Positions 12,729 to 20,769 of a stretch of DNA of 41,933 nt are shown in pieces (positions within the stretch are counted from its first letter, which is position 1; every line of letters begins with the position of its first letter). Under the pieces are notes generated by a model. It searched no databases and was not told the origin of the DNA. It saw only the letters and a program-made list of their open reading frames with translations. Source of the stretch: Natronomicrosphaera sp040876735 (lineage in GTDB: Bacteria > Planctomycetota > Phycisphaerae > Phycisphaerales > Phycisphaeraceae); contig JBBDPC010000006.1 of assembly GCA_040876735.1 (NCBI GenBank), positions 1 through 41,933 on the forward strand. The letters run 5' to 3'. A program made the position numbers and the translations under genes.

Positions 12729-14509
12729 GCGTTGGAACCTCCCACGGTTCCGGGCTGGCCGGGGGCGGTTGCGGGGTGATGTTCGGCCAGCCAGTGGGCG
12801 AGGGCGGCGGCGGCGTGTTCGCGGTCGTCGAAAGAGTGTTTGGTCTTGCCGAGGATCTGGTAGTCCTCGTGGCCCTTGCCGGCGAGCAGCACGGTGTCGT
12901 CGGGCCCGGCAGCGCGGATGGCGGCGCGGATGGCGGCGGCGCGGTCGGGGTTGACGTGGATTTCAGGGGCGGGGGAACCGGGGGTGCCGTGCGACTGAAG
13001 CCGTCCGGCCTCGGGGAGGCCGGCGAGGATGTCGTCGATGATGCGCTGCGGGTCTTCGGTGCGCGGGTTGTCGGAGGTGATGTAGATCTGGTCGGCCCAG
13101 CGCTGAGCGACTTGGGCCATCCTGGGGCGCTTGGTGGCGTCGCGGTCGCCGCCGCAGCCGAAGAGGACGATCAGCCGGCCGACGGTGAGCGGGCGCAGGG
13201 CGCTGAGGACGTTTTCCAAGGCATCGTGCGTGTGCGCGTAGTCGACCAGCACCGAGGGAAGTTTCGCGTTTTCCGGCCGGTGGTCCGTGGAGCTTTCTGT
13301 GACGCTTTGGTCTAGGGCCGATGAACTCGAAACTTGAAACGCGAAAGGCGAAACCTTTTCGAGCCGTCCCGGCACGGGCGGGCAGTGGGCGAGGGCATTG
13401 TGGAGTGAGGGGCCGAGCGGGGTGACGGCATGGGCGGCAGCGAGGGCCTGGAGCGTGTTGGTGACGTTGTGCGGCCCGACGAGCGGCAGCGTCACCTCGG
13501 CTGTGCCCCACGGCCCATCGAAGCGGACCCGGCTTCCGTCGGCGGTGGCATGCAGCAGCGTGGCGGTAGCGTGTTGATCCGCGGGTGAGCTTGGCGATGC
13601 GGATTCGAGACGGCGGCAGCGCAGGACGTGCGGCGAGCCTTCGACGCCGGCGAGCATGGCGTCGGCGTAGGGATCGTCGGCGTTGAGGATCGCCCAGCCG
13701 GCGGACTTGAGCAGGCGGAACAGGCGTGCCTTGGCGGCGGCGTAGGCGTCCATGGTCTGGTGGTAGTCCAGATGGTCGCCGGTGAGGTTGGTGAAGATGG
13801 CCGCGTCGAAGCGCAGGGCGTCGACCCGCCCCTGGTCGAGGGCATGGGAAGAGACTTCGGCGACGGCGGCGTCGCAGCCATGGTCGACCATGCGGGCGAG
13901 CAGGCGGGAGAAGTCGATCGCGCCGGGCGTGGTGTTCTGGGGAAGTTCCGCGTTTCGCGTTTCTGGTTTCGCGTTTTCCGGCCGGGGGGCGCTGGGGTTG
14001 CCATTCGTCTGTTGATCGTCGGCCGACGAACTCGAAACGCGAAACGCGGAACCCGAAACGTCCTCTGCGATGGTGCCGATGAACCCGCAGCGTTGGCCGG
14101 CGGCGTGGAGCAGGTGGCGGATGATCCAGGCGGTGGTCGTCTTGCCGTTCGTGCCGGTGACGCCGACGAGGCGGAGCTTACGGCTGGGATGGTCGAAGAA
14201 TCGCTCCGCGAGTTGCCCCGCCAGCGGTTGGTTGACCTGATCGGCGCTCAGCACGGTGACGTGCTCCGGCAGCGGGTCGGGCAGGGGTTGCTCGGCGAGC
14301 ACGGCCACAGCGCCGCGAGCGACGGCGTCGGCGATAAAGTGTCGACCGTCTGTTTCGACGCCGGTGCGGGCGATGAAGAGGCAGCCGGGGGAACCGGGGG
14401 GACCGGGGGTGACGTGGCGGGAGTCGTCGGTGAGGTCGTGGATAGGGCGCTGGGCGTCGCCGTGGACGACGCGCATGTTCAAGCCGGCGATAAGCTGTTC
14501 CAGCCGCAT
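12725..14509 (-). CDS. murE: UDP-N-acetylmuramoyl-L-alanyl-D-glutamate ligase, meso-DAP type
   Basis: Adds the third stem-peptide residue in the cytoplasm. Starts at ATG 14509 (MRLEQLIAGLNMRV); the frame runs to 14566 but the family normally begins here. There is no strong ribosome site. 594 aa against about 490 usual. Motifs: GVTGTNGKTTTAWIIRHLL (about 120), DLTGDHLDYHQTMDAY, VDYAHTHDALENVL, FGCGGDRDATKRP, TSDNPRTEDP (about 480) and GKGHEDYQI (about 545). DNPR is the known signature for meso-diaminopimelate specificity. Extra residues are repeat-derived: GSAFRVSSSS to NAELPQNTT, FAFQVSSSS to RPENAKL, and LPEAGRLQSHGTPGS (REP-like). They fall between conserved blocks. murF follows with a 4-nt overlap. 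Confidence 0.95.
   Translation of the reverse strand: MRLEQLIAGLNMRVVHGDAQRPIHDLTDDSRHVTPGPPGSPGCLFIARTGVETDGRHFIADAVARGAVAVLAEQPLPDPLPEHVTVLSADQVNQPLAGQLAERFFDHPSRKLRLVGVTGTNGKTTTAWIIRHLLHAAGQRCGFIGTIAEDVSGSAFRVSSSSADDQQTNGNPSAPRPENAKPETRNAELPQNTTPGAIDFSRLLARMVDHGCDAAVAEVSSHALDQGRVDALRFDAAIFTNLTGDHLDYHQTMDAYAAAKARLFRLLKSAGWAILNADDPYADAMLAGVEGSPHVLRCRRLESASPSSPADQHATATLLHATADGSRVRFDGPWGTAEVTLPLVGPHNVTNTLQALAAAHAVTPLGPSLHNALAHCPPVPGRLEKVSPFAFQVSSSSALDQSVTESSTDHRPENAKLPSVLVDYAHTHDALENVLSALRPLTVGRLIVLFGCGGDRDATKRPRMAQVAQRWADQIYITSDNPRTEDPQRIIDDILAGLPEAGRLQSHGTPGSPAPEIHVNPDRAAAIRAAIRAAGPDDTVLLAGKGHEDYQILGKTKHSFDDREHAAAALAHWLAEHHPATAPGQPGTVGGSNA
12986..13009. repeat. REP-like 24-bp palindrome, copy 3, inside murE
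   Basis: Arms GCCGTGCGACT and AGCCGTCCGGC around GA, followed by CTCG. Same layout as the copies at 3203 and 6044, with three diverged pairs. It encodes an extra EAGRLQSHGT segment near the murE C-terminal domain. Confidence 0.7.
13261..13355. repeat. Intragenic palindromic heptamer repeat in murE, copy a
   Basis: GTTTCGCG units on the left, GAACTCGAAACTTGAAACGC on the right, unique centre of about 50 nt. Encodes the FAFQVSSSS to RPENAKL insert, in frame, before VLVDYAHT. Confidence 0.8.
13944..14060. repeat. Intragenic palindromic heptamer repeat in murE, copy b
   Basis: The left half has GTTCCGC, GTTTCGC, GTTTCTG, GTTTCGC units. The right half has the inverted GAACTCG, AAACGCG, AAACGCG, GAACCCG set. 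In frame. Encodes SGSAFRVSSSS through PETRNAELPQN. Confidence 0.85.
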
Positions 14510-14636
14510 CCCACTGACCCGTCTGATGGTGTTGCCAGGCACTACCGTGACACGGTGATGGCGCACCGCGTCCTTGATTTTATCGGTGGGTGGTGGGGGT
14601 GGGCGTCAAAGTTTTGGGGGTGGGAGGACTGTGTGG

Positions 14637-15839
14637 TCAGGTGGTTTGGCCGGGGGGCAGATCCTGGAGGACCTGGCGGGCGAGGTCGCGGTCGGAGCCG
14701 GCGAGGCGGGCGGCGGCGGCGGTGAGCAGTTCGCGGGCGCGTTCGGGCTGCTGGAGGTAGCGGGCGTAGATCAGGCCGAGGATGAGCTGCACCTGCTCCC
14801 GGCTGGGATAGGCGGGATAATGCTTGAGGAACAACTCGTAGGCGGCGGCGGCGGTGGCGTAGCGGCCCTCGGCCATGAGCTGGTTGGCCACGTCAAGCTG
14901 CGGTTGCTCGTTGAGCACCTGGTGGGGCTCGACGTTGAGCAACGCCCGGTACTGCCGGCCGGCTTCGGGCAGGTCGTGCGCGTGCAGGGCGCGGGCGATG
15001 TCGCGGCGCAGGTCCATGATTTCCTGCTGCCGTTCGCGCGCCCCGGGCGTGAGTTCGGCAGGCGGACCCGCCTCGCGGGGGGCGGCGCCTTCCCACGGCT
15101 GATAGCCCGTCTTCGCCAGCCGACGAAACGCGTATCGCCGACGACGATGTTCGATCAGCGAGAGCAGATCGTACGGCTCGCGCGGCAGCACCCGCCCCAC
15201 CAGCAGGCCCAACGCGATGACGAAGCCGTAGGCATAGCCCGCCAGGTGGGCCTGGTAGGCCACGCCCCCGATGCCCAGAAACTGGAACACCACATCTGTG
15301 ATGATGCGGAAGAGGATCAGCACGATGCTGGAGACCTCGAACGCGTAGATGATGAGCATGAAAAAAACGATGGTCACGTTGGTCAGCGGGAACAGCACGA
15401 GGTAGGCCCCGGTGACCCCCGCGACCGCCCCGGACGCGCCCAGTACGGGCGTAAGCTCCATGTACGCATGCCCCAGCCCCGCCACCACGCCGCCAGCGAG
15501 GTAGAAGCTGAGATAGCCCAGCCGGCCGAGCCGGTCCTCCACTGCGTTGCCGAACACCCAGAGGAAGACCATGTTGCCCAGCAGGTGCATCCAGTCGGCG
15601 TGGAGAAACTGGTAGGTGACGAACTGCCAGAGGTGCGGCTCTTCCGGCCAGAGGTAGTAGCGCAGCACGGGCAGGGCGTTGAACAGCTCACCTCGTGTCA
15701 TGATCCGGTACTCGGGCAGGCCGAACGACATGACCTGCCGGTAGGTGAACAGGAAGATGAGCACATTGGCCGCGATCAAGCCGTAGTTCACCCATGGCGT
15801 GCGCTTGAGTCGGCGATCGGTGCGAATGGGGAAGAACAT
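14637..15839 (-). CDS. Rhomboid-family intramembrane serine protease with C-terminal tail
   Basis: ATG 15839 (MFFPIRTDRRLKRTPWV), 400 aa. Cleaves transmembrane substrates inside the membrane in known members. The rhomboid domain spans about residues 15-235 with six or seven hydrophobic segments: FLHADWMHLLGNMVFLWVFG, the catalytic serine motif GASGAVAG (about 135) and the catalytic histidine in YQAHLAGYAYG (about 197). From about 250 to the end a soluble helical tail contains TPR-like repeats (AGRQYRALLNVEPH, AAAAYELFLKHYP, LILGLIYARYLQQPERAREL). A cytoplasmic tail of this kind may recruit partners. No clear ribosome site; the previous gene ends 22 nt upstream, and murE begins 127 nt downstream on the same strand, so co-transcription with the mur genes is plausible. 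Confidence 0.88.
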   Translation of the reverse strand: MFFPIRTDRRLKRTPWVNYGLIAANVLIFLFTYRQVMSFGLPEYRIMTRGELFNALPVLRYYLWPEEPHLWQFVTYQFLHADWMHLLGNMVFLWVFGNAVEDRLGRLGYLSFYLAGGVVAGLGHAYMELTPVLGASGAVAGVTGAYLVLFPLTNVTIVFFMLIIYAFEVSSIVLILFRIITDVVFQFLGIGGVAYQAHLAGYAYGFVIALGLLVGRVLPREPYDLLSLIEHRRRRYAFRRLAKTGYQPWEGAAPREAGPPAELTPGARERQQEIMDLRRDIARALHAHDLPEAGRQYRALLNVEPHQVLNEQPQLDVANQLMAEGRYATAAAAYELFLKHYPAYPSREQVQLILGLIYARYLQQPERARELLTAAAARLAGSDRDLARQVLQDLPPGQTT

Positions 15840-15861
15840 GGCAGCGTGGGGGCGGGACGGC

Positions 15862-17160
15862 CTACCGCTCCTCGTTCTCCTCCTCTTGCCCGGCGGCGAT
15901 GGTGTCGCCGGGGGGGACGGGCGACGCGGCGTCGGGGTCGGTCGCGGCTTCGGCGGGCGGGGCGGGCATCGGTTGGCCGGCGACTTCGACATGCCACCGG
16001 CTGACGCGCGTCTCAGGACTCATGGGTGTGATGAGCTGGCATTCCACCGGCCGCCCGGGTGCGACAGGCTGGTTCCACGTCGCCCGCCACCGGCTGATCG
16101 GCAGATCCTGTTCGTCCAACGCGGTGACGAGGAACACCATGCGGCGCATCGGCACGTCGCTGGTGTTGGCCGCCATCAGACGCAGGTTCCTGCCCCCGCC
16201 CGAGCCCAGCGGCACGGCCAACGCCCCGTCGAGAAACTGGCCGTCCGGCCAACGGTCGAGCAACTCCACATGCGACTCCAGCCCAAGCCACTGGCCCGCC
16301 AGATCGCCAGGCAGGGGCAGGCGGAGACGGTGGCGGTGGCCCCGGCCGATCAACGCCGCATCGGTGCGCGTGCGGGCGACTTCCACGCCCTCCTGGTCGA
16401 CCAGCGAAATATGCACCCGCGCCAGGGCGATCACCTCCGCACGGTCGCTCGTGACGGAAGCCGTGAGCACCGGTTGCCCGTTGGCGGGGAAACGCAGGTT
16501 CGTGTCGGTCAGGCGGACAGCATGGTCGGGCGCGGATCGAGGGTCCGATCGGTCGAACGGCACGTCGGGGCGGTCCCACGGTTCATGGGTGAGGCGGATG
16601 GCCATGATCACCGGCAAGTCCGACTCGGGCGTCGTCTGCCCGGCGGCGCGGTCGTCCGGCTGCTGTGTGCTGGCATACCACAACGACACGCCTACCACGG
16701 TGATGCCGAGGCAGAAGGCCGAGGCGATCATGTAAAGCGAGCGCGGTTCGCCGATGCGCCGTGGTGGGGCGGCACGGCGGGTCACGGGCCTGGCCAAGGC
16801 CGGGGGACTGTCTTCGAGCGGTGCAGAACCCGCCGATCGCGCGCTATCGGTGGTCGCGCCATCGCCCGGCTCGTCCTGACGCATCATGTCCGAGAGGCCC
16901 GAGAGACCGATGACGTTGCCCGCCTCATCCAGATGGACGCGGGCGCCGGCCATGGTCACCAGCTCTTTCGCCTCCGGCACGAGCGGTTGGCCGGCCCCGC
17001 CCGCCGCGGCGGCCGGCGCTTTCCGCGCCACCTGCGACGCGTGAATGCGATAACGATGCCCACAACCCGTGCAATCGGTCACCGACCCGACCCGCACGAA
17101 CGAGCTGCGCACCACCTGCCCGCAAGATGGACATTTCAATTCGTACACCGTCGTACCCAT
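15862..17160 (-). CDS. Zinc-ribbon single-pass membrane protein of unknown function
   Basis: ATG 17160 (MGTTVYELKCPSC), 432 aa; an upstream in-frame ATG at 17190 lacks support. An N-terminal zinc ribbon is formed by CPSC (residues 10-13) and CTGC (30-33), a pattern common in planctomycete membrane proteins. A low-complexity Ala/Pro-rich stretch follows, then one transmembrane helix near 143-163 (YMIASAFCLGITVVGVSLWY). The remaining about 260 residues would be extracytoplasmic and look beta-rich, without recognised motifs. The C-terminal tail is Pro/Ala/Glu-rich. First gene of the leftward run ending in mraY. Function not known. Confidence 0.8.
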   Translation of the reverse strand: MGTTVYELKCPSCGQVVRSSFVRVGSVTDCTGCGHRYRIHASQVARKAPAAAAGGAGQPLVPEAKELVTMAGARVHLDEAGNVIGLSGLSDMMRQDEPGDGATTDSARSAGSAPLEDSPPALARPVTRRAAPPRRIGEPRSLYMIASAFCLGITVVGVSLWYASTQQPDDRAAGQTTPESDLPVIMAIRLTHEPWDRPDVPFDRSDPRSAPDHAVRLTDTNLRFPANGQPVLTASVTSDRAEVIALARVHISLVDQEGVEVARTRTDAALIGRGHRHRLRLPLPGDLAGQWLGLESHVELLDRWPDGQFLDGALAVPLGSGGGRNLRLMAANTSDVPMRRMVFLVTALDEQDLPISRWRATWNQPVAPGRPVECQLITPMSPETRVSRWHVEVAGQPMPAPPAEAATDPDAASPVPPGDTIAAGQEEENEER

Positions 17161-17339
17161 CACTGTAGCAACGCGAGCGATGCCATGCATGCATCAAGCC
17201 GTGGTGTACTTTGCCTTCGAAGTGGGGCGGACGTCGCGCCCGCCTGCTGCTCTTGACGAGCGAGACGTCCACCAACTGGTGAAGCAAAAGATACCACTGC
17301 CGAAATCCGGCCCCGCCTTTTCTCACCTCGCATGACCGG

Positions 17340-17345
17340 TACAAT
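17340..17345 (+). promoter_or_regulatory. -10 element for leaderless mutarotase transcript
   Basis: TACAAT is followed by 7 nt (CCCCACC) and ATG 17353, so transcription would begin at or next to the start codon. No good -35 is visible. The same arrangement is found before the FAD oxidoreductase at 20406. Confidence 0.45.
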
Positions 17346-17352
17346 CCCCACC

Positions 17353-18261
17353 ATGATGCCTGACACCGCCACGGCCCAGACGTTGAACCAGCAGTTCGGA
17401 ATCCCCCAGACCGTGCGATTCGACGACGGCCCGCACGGCCAGCCTCACGCCATCATCACCGCCGACGACGCCACCGCCGTACTCTACCTCCACGGCGCGC
17501 ATCTCACCGAGTACCAGCCCACCGGCCGAAAGCCCGTGCTGTTCACCAGCCGGCAGACCCAACTCAAGCCCGGCAAGCCCATCCGCGGCGGCATCCCCAT
17601 CTGCTTCCCCTGGTTCGGCCCCAAGCAGGGCGATCCCGCCGCCCCCATGCACGGCCTCGCCCGCACACAATCCTGGAACCTCGACGCCGTCCACAAGCTC
17701 GACGATCAGCGCGTCCAACTCACCCTCACCTGCTCCATCGACCCCTTCCACGTCACCTACACCGTCACCGTCGGCACGCAACTCGAACTCCACCTCCGCG
17801 TGCACAACACCACGCCCGCCAACACCTCCGCCTCTGCCGCCCGCTTCGAGCAGGCCCTGCACACCTACTTCGCCGTCAGCCAGATCCGCAGCGTCGCCCT
17901 CGCCGGCTTGGCGGGCCTGACCTATCTCGACAAGACCCAGGCCTTCAACCGCGTCACCCAAGGCCCCGAGCCCGTCCGCTTCGAGGGCGAAACCGATCGC
18001 GTCTACATCAACCACCCCGGCGACTGCACCCTCGCCGACCCCGCCTGGGCCCGGCAGATCGTGATCGAAAAAGCCAACGCCAACAGCACCATCGTCTGGA
18101 ACCCCTGGACCGACAAGGCCAGCCAGATGCCCGACCTCGGCGACGACGAATGGCCCGACTTCGTCTGCATCGAGTCCGGCAACGTGGCTGACAACGCCGT
18201 CGAATTGGCCCCGGGCGAGGCTCACGAAATGTCCACCACCATTCGCGTCGAAGACCTCTGA
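17353..18261 (+). CDS. D-hexose-6-phosphate mutarotase-like (YeaD / aldose 1-epimerase family)
   Basis: ATG 17353 (MMPDTATAQTLNQQFG), 302 aa; ATGs at 17332 and 17356 are alternatives. The YeaD-type mutarotase fold is shown by LHGAHLTEYQPTGRKPVLFT, then PIRGGIPICFPWFGP and MHGLARTQSWNL, with the histidine of MHGLAR in the expected active-site position. DFVCIESGNV near the end supplies the conserved glutamate. Known members interconvert alpha and beta anomers of glucose-6-phosphate, feeding glycolysis. No signal peptide, so cytoplasmic. It has no Shine-Dalgarno and is probably leaderless. It is divergent from the zinc-ribbon gene and precedes tRNA-Arg. Confidence 0.88.
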   Translation: MMPDTATAQTLNQQFGIPQTVRFDDGPHGQPHAIITADDATAVLYLHGAHLTEYQPTGRKPVLFTSRQTQLKPGKPIRGGIPICFPWFGPKQGDPAAPMHGLARTQSWNLDAVHKLDDQRVQLTLTCSIDPFHVTYTVTVGTQLELHLRVHNTTPANTSASAARFEQALHTYFAVSQIRSVALAGLAGLTYLDKTQAFNRVTQGPEPVRFEGETDRVYINHPGDCTLADPAWARQIVIEKANANSTIVWNPWTDKASQMPDLGDDEWPDFVCIESGNVADNAVELAPGEAHEMSTTIRVEDL

Positions 18262-18303
18262 CCCGCCCCCGCCTCGGCCCCCCGCTGGCCGGCGAGCAAC
18301 CAT

Positions 18304-18332
18304 TTGCCCTGGCCCCGGACGAACGCTATCCT
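18304..18332 (+). promoter_or_regulatory. Promoter of tRNA-Arg
   Basis: TTGCCC (18304-18309) and TATCCT (18327-18332) with a 17-nt spacer. The start would be about 36 nt before the mature tRNA 5' end. Confidence 0.55.
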
Positions 18333-18375
18333 GTTTGATCCACCGGCCACGGCCCCGCCCGCCAGCCGGCCGACC

Positions 18376-18449
<74 letters not shown>

Positions 18450-18828
18450 TTCGCTTGCAAGGTCAGCGAAACCAACCATTTTCTAGACTGTCCGGTCTTC
18501 GATTTCGTTTTTACACAGACGACCACCCAATTTTGGGCGCATGCCGTTTTCATTTTGCGTCAATGGGCTGTCGCCGTGACCGCCTGAGCTTCACGCTTCG
18601 CCCGGGTCTGGCAGGCCGTCGACACCTCGGAGTCGGTCGTGACGGATAGGCGGGTGGGACAGCCGCGTGAGGGCTGGCAGTGCTTGGCGCAGAACAGCGC
18701 ATCGGGCACAGGTCGTGCAGGCGGCGCGGGCGCGGCACGATGTCATGCTGGCGGAAGCGGGCCGGGCCGGCTTGGGCTGCCGGCGCAGGGCCGGCCTTCC
18801 CGCGTGGCGGCATCGCCACGTTGTCGTG
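18450..18828. other. Intergenic region without a supported gene
   Basis: 379 bp between tRNA-Arg and the end of the FAD gene. Short ORFs on both strands have no domain, ribosome site or family resemblance. It holds a GC-rich hairpin at 18803-18820. Nothing else seen. Confidence 0.5.
18803..18820 (-). terminator. Hairpin after the FAD oxidoreductase gene
   Basis: Perfect 7-bp arms CGTGGCG and CGCCACG with a 4-nt loop, 9 nt beyond the stop codon of the leftward gene. No T-tract, so termination is uncertain. Confidence 0.4.
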
Positions 18829-20406
18829 CTAGACGGCGCCCGCTTCGCTGGGCAGTTCCACGACCTGGCCGGCCTGGTCCAACTCGGGGCGCAGGGCGTC
18901 GTAGGGCACGTCCTGCAAGGCCGCGCCGTCACGCAGCGCCAGGTCGATCGCCAGGGCCGCCGACTCGCCGAGGATCATGAACACCGGCTCCATCCGCACG
19001 CTGCCGTAGCAGATGTGCGACGTCGAGCAGCAGACCGGCACCGCCAGATTCTCACACTCGCCGCGCTTGGGCACGATGCACTTGTACGAAATCCCGTAAG
19101 GCCCGGCCGGGGCCACCTGCACGTCGCCCTCGTTGAGCACCCGGCCGTCGCGGACGATGCGCTGGCAGTTGTGGCTGTCCATGTTGTACGAGCCCATGCC
19201 CACCGGGTCGTCGCAGGTCCGTTCATGCCGGCAGTCGGCCTCGGTGAGCACGTGGTCGGCGACCATGCGGCGGGCCTCGCGCACGTAGAGCTGGTGCGGC
19301 CAGTGCCCGGTGTCTTCAAACTCGTCCCGCGCCAGGCCCCACTGGCTGTACGCCTCGCGGTAGCGGTCGGGGATCGCGGGGTCGTTGGCCATGTGCCAGT
19401 AGTAGCCCTGCTGGTAGCTGACGTGCTGCTGGAAGATCTTTTCGCGGGTGATGTAGTCCGCTTCCGGCCAGGCATAGTTGGCGCCGATGAAGTCGCTGGA
19501 GATCGGGCCGTGGTTGTTGGTGTCGGTTTTGTGCTTGACGCCGAGGCGGTCGAACTTGGCCATGCTGCCGTCGGCCCGGAGCACCTCGTTGTACTCGTCC
19601 TTGTCGCTGTTGAACCAGCGGGTGGCGAGCACGTAGAGGCGGGGGTCGAAGTCGGCGGGCTTGGCCCACGGCACGCGCAGGTCGGGCTTGTCGGTCATGC
19701 AGACGCGGAAGCAGTAGGCCTGGATGCGGTGATCGCCCGAGCCCTGGGGGGCGGCGTCGTCGGGGTTGACGTAAGGCAGCGTGCCGCTTTGGGGGTTGCC
19801 GGCTTCGACGTAGGGGTCGACCGGGTGGCTGAACTGGTGGTGGTGGCGCACCTGCACGCCGTTGAGCTTTTCGCCGTAGGTATCGTTGCTCTCGCGGCCG
19901 ACGGTGTAGCTGACGCCGGCGCGGGCCATCAGGTCGCCTTCGTAGGTCACGTCGACGAACGCGTGCGCCTTCACGGTCAGCCCGCCGAGGCAGGTGACGC
20001 TGGCGATGCGCTTGCCGTCCATCTGCACCTTGTCGAGGTACTGGGCCTTGAACACCTTGAGGTCGACGTCGTCGAGCATGGCCCGGTAGGTCTGCTCGGC
20101 GGCGTGCGGCTCGAAGTGCCACTGCTCGTCAGTGTTGGTGAACTTGCCCAGGTCGCGATAGAACTGGCGTGACATGCCGCCGATGACGTGCTTCTGGCCG
20201 TAGTCCGTCCAGCCCAGACCGCCGCTGGTCATGCCGCCGAGGTGCAGGCCCGGCTGAAGCAGGATGACGGTGCGTCCTCGCCGCGCCGCCGCCACGGCCG
20301 CGACGACGCCCGCCGACGTGCCGCCATAGACGCAGACCTCCGCTTCAAGGGTGCGGGGGTCGGACTGGATCCAGGCGCGATGGAAGTAATGAAGGTTATG
20401 ACTCAT
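18829..20406 (-). CDS. FAD-dependent oxidoreductase (FAD_oxidored / PF12831-like)
   Basis: ATG 20406 (MSHNLHYFHRAW), 525 aa. The N-terminal dinucleotide-binding fold reads EVCVYGGTSAGVVAAVAAAR (GGTSAG in place of the usual GxGxxG), followed by GLHLGGMTSGGLGWTDYG, a hallmark of this family that is abundant in Planctomycetes and often next to polysaccharide-degradation genes. Near the C-terminus, LAVPVCCSTSHICYGSVRME and MILGESAALAIDLAL complete the flavin site; the Cys pair is notable. No signal peptide. The substrate is unknown; relatives are often mis-labelled xanthan lyase. No Shine-Dalgarno; it is preceded by TACAAT and CCCCCC, suggesting a leaderless mRNA. It probably stands alone, with the next leftward genes 106 nt upstream. 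Confidence 0.85.
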   Translation of the reverse strand: MSHNLHYFHRAWIQSDPRTLEAEVCVYGGTSAGVVAAVAAARRGRTVILLQPGLHLGGMTSGGLGWTDYGQKHVIGGMSRQFYRDLGKFTNTDEQWHFEPHAAEQTYRAMLDDVDLKVFKAQYLDKVQMDGKRIASVTCLGGLTVKAHAFVDVTYEGDLMARAGVSYTVGRESNDTYGEKLNGVQVRHHHQFSHPVDPYVEAGNPQSGTLPYVNPDDAAPQGSGDHRIQAYCFRVCMTDKPDLRVPWAKPADFDPRLYVLATRWFNSDKDEYNEVLRADGSMAKFDRLGVKHKTDTNNHGPISSDFIGANYAWPEADYITREKIFQQHVSYQQGYYWHMANDPAIPDRYREAYSQWGLARDEFEDTGHWPHQLYVREARRMVADHVLTEADCRHERTCDDPVGMGSYNMDSHNCQRIVRDGRVLNEGDVQVAPAGPYGISYKCIVPKRGECENLAVPVCCSTSHICYGSVRMEPVFMILGESAALAIDLALRDGAALQDVPYDALRPELDQAGQVVELPSEAGAV

Positions 20407-20412
20407 GGGGGG

Positions 20413-20418
20413 ATTGTA
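20413..20418 (-). promoter_or_regulatory. -10 element for leaderless FAD oxidoreductase transcript
   Basis: On the minus strand TACAAT is followed by six C and ATG at 20406. Nearly identical to the arrangement at 17340-17353. Confidence 0.45.
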
Positions 20419-20511
20419 CGAAAATCGCCGCCGGGCGTGGGGCGGGCTTGGGCATGAGGTCGGCGATGTTCGAGCGGGGCGGAGAACCTGGGGCGCGCTT
20501 AGTGTCTCGGA

Positions 20512-20769
20512 TCACAGGGGCGTCCGAATGCCTGCCGCACGCAACACGCACCATCCTGCCCGGGCCTCGTAAATCTGAAACGCACCACCTGCCAGCAGGA
20601 CCACCGCAACCACGCACCAGACGACGCCGGCGAGCACGCCTGCAAGGAGTCCGATCACCAGCGCCAGGCCAGCGGCGAGGGTGACCAGTCCGCCGAACAG
20701 GCGCACGGCACGGCCACGGGCGTCGATGTTGCATGCGCGAGGGGTGTCTGGTTTCTGAGGGGTCACCAT
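20512..20769 (-). CDS. YgaP-like (DUF2892) small membrane protein
   Basis: ATG 20769 (MVTPQKPDTPRACNID), 85 aa. It overlaps the end of the aldo/keto reductase gene by 7 nt and is probably translated from the same mRNA. The layout NIDARGRAVRLFGGLVTLAA, two hydrophobic helices, then ARAGWCVLRAAGIRTPL matches the known DUF2892 pattern (GWCPL-like motif and final ALGIRT-like residues). In E. coli YgaP this domain anchors a rhodanese; here it stands alone. Role unknown. The conserved cysteine in GWC is present. Confidence 0.7.
   Translation of the reverse strand: MVTPQKPDTPRACNIDARGRAVRLFGGLVTLAAGLALVIGLLAGVLAGVVWCVVAVVLLAGGAFQIYEARAGWCVLRAAGIRTPL

Noticed and set aside
7319..14060. CRISPR array from the short repeats
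   Set aside because: Units are 7 nt, degenerate, head-to-head and in coding frames; no 25-37 nt repeats with spacers and no cas genes.
14510..14566. Upstream start for murE at 14566
   Set aside because: The extra 19 residues match nothing in the family; MRLEQLIAGL is the usual MurE start.
18667..20172. 501-codon plus-strand ORF opposite the FAD oxidoreductase
   Set aside because: Shadow frame of Val/Gly/His-rich composition; the minus strand has clear FAD motifs.
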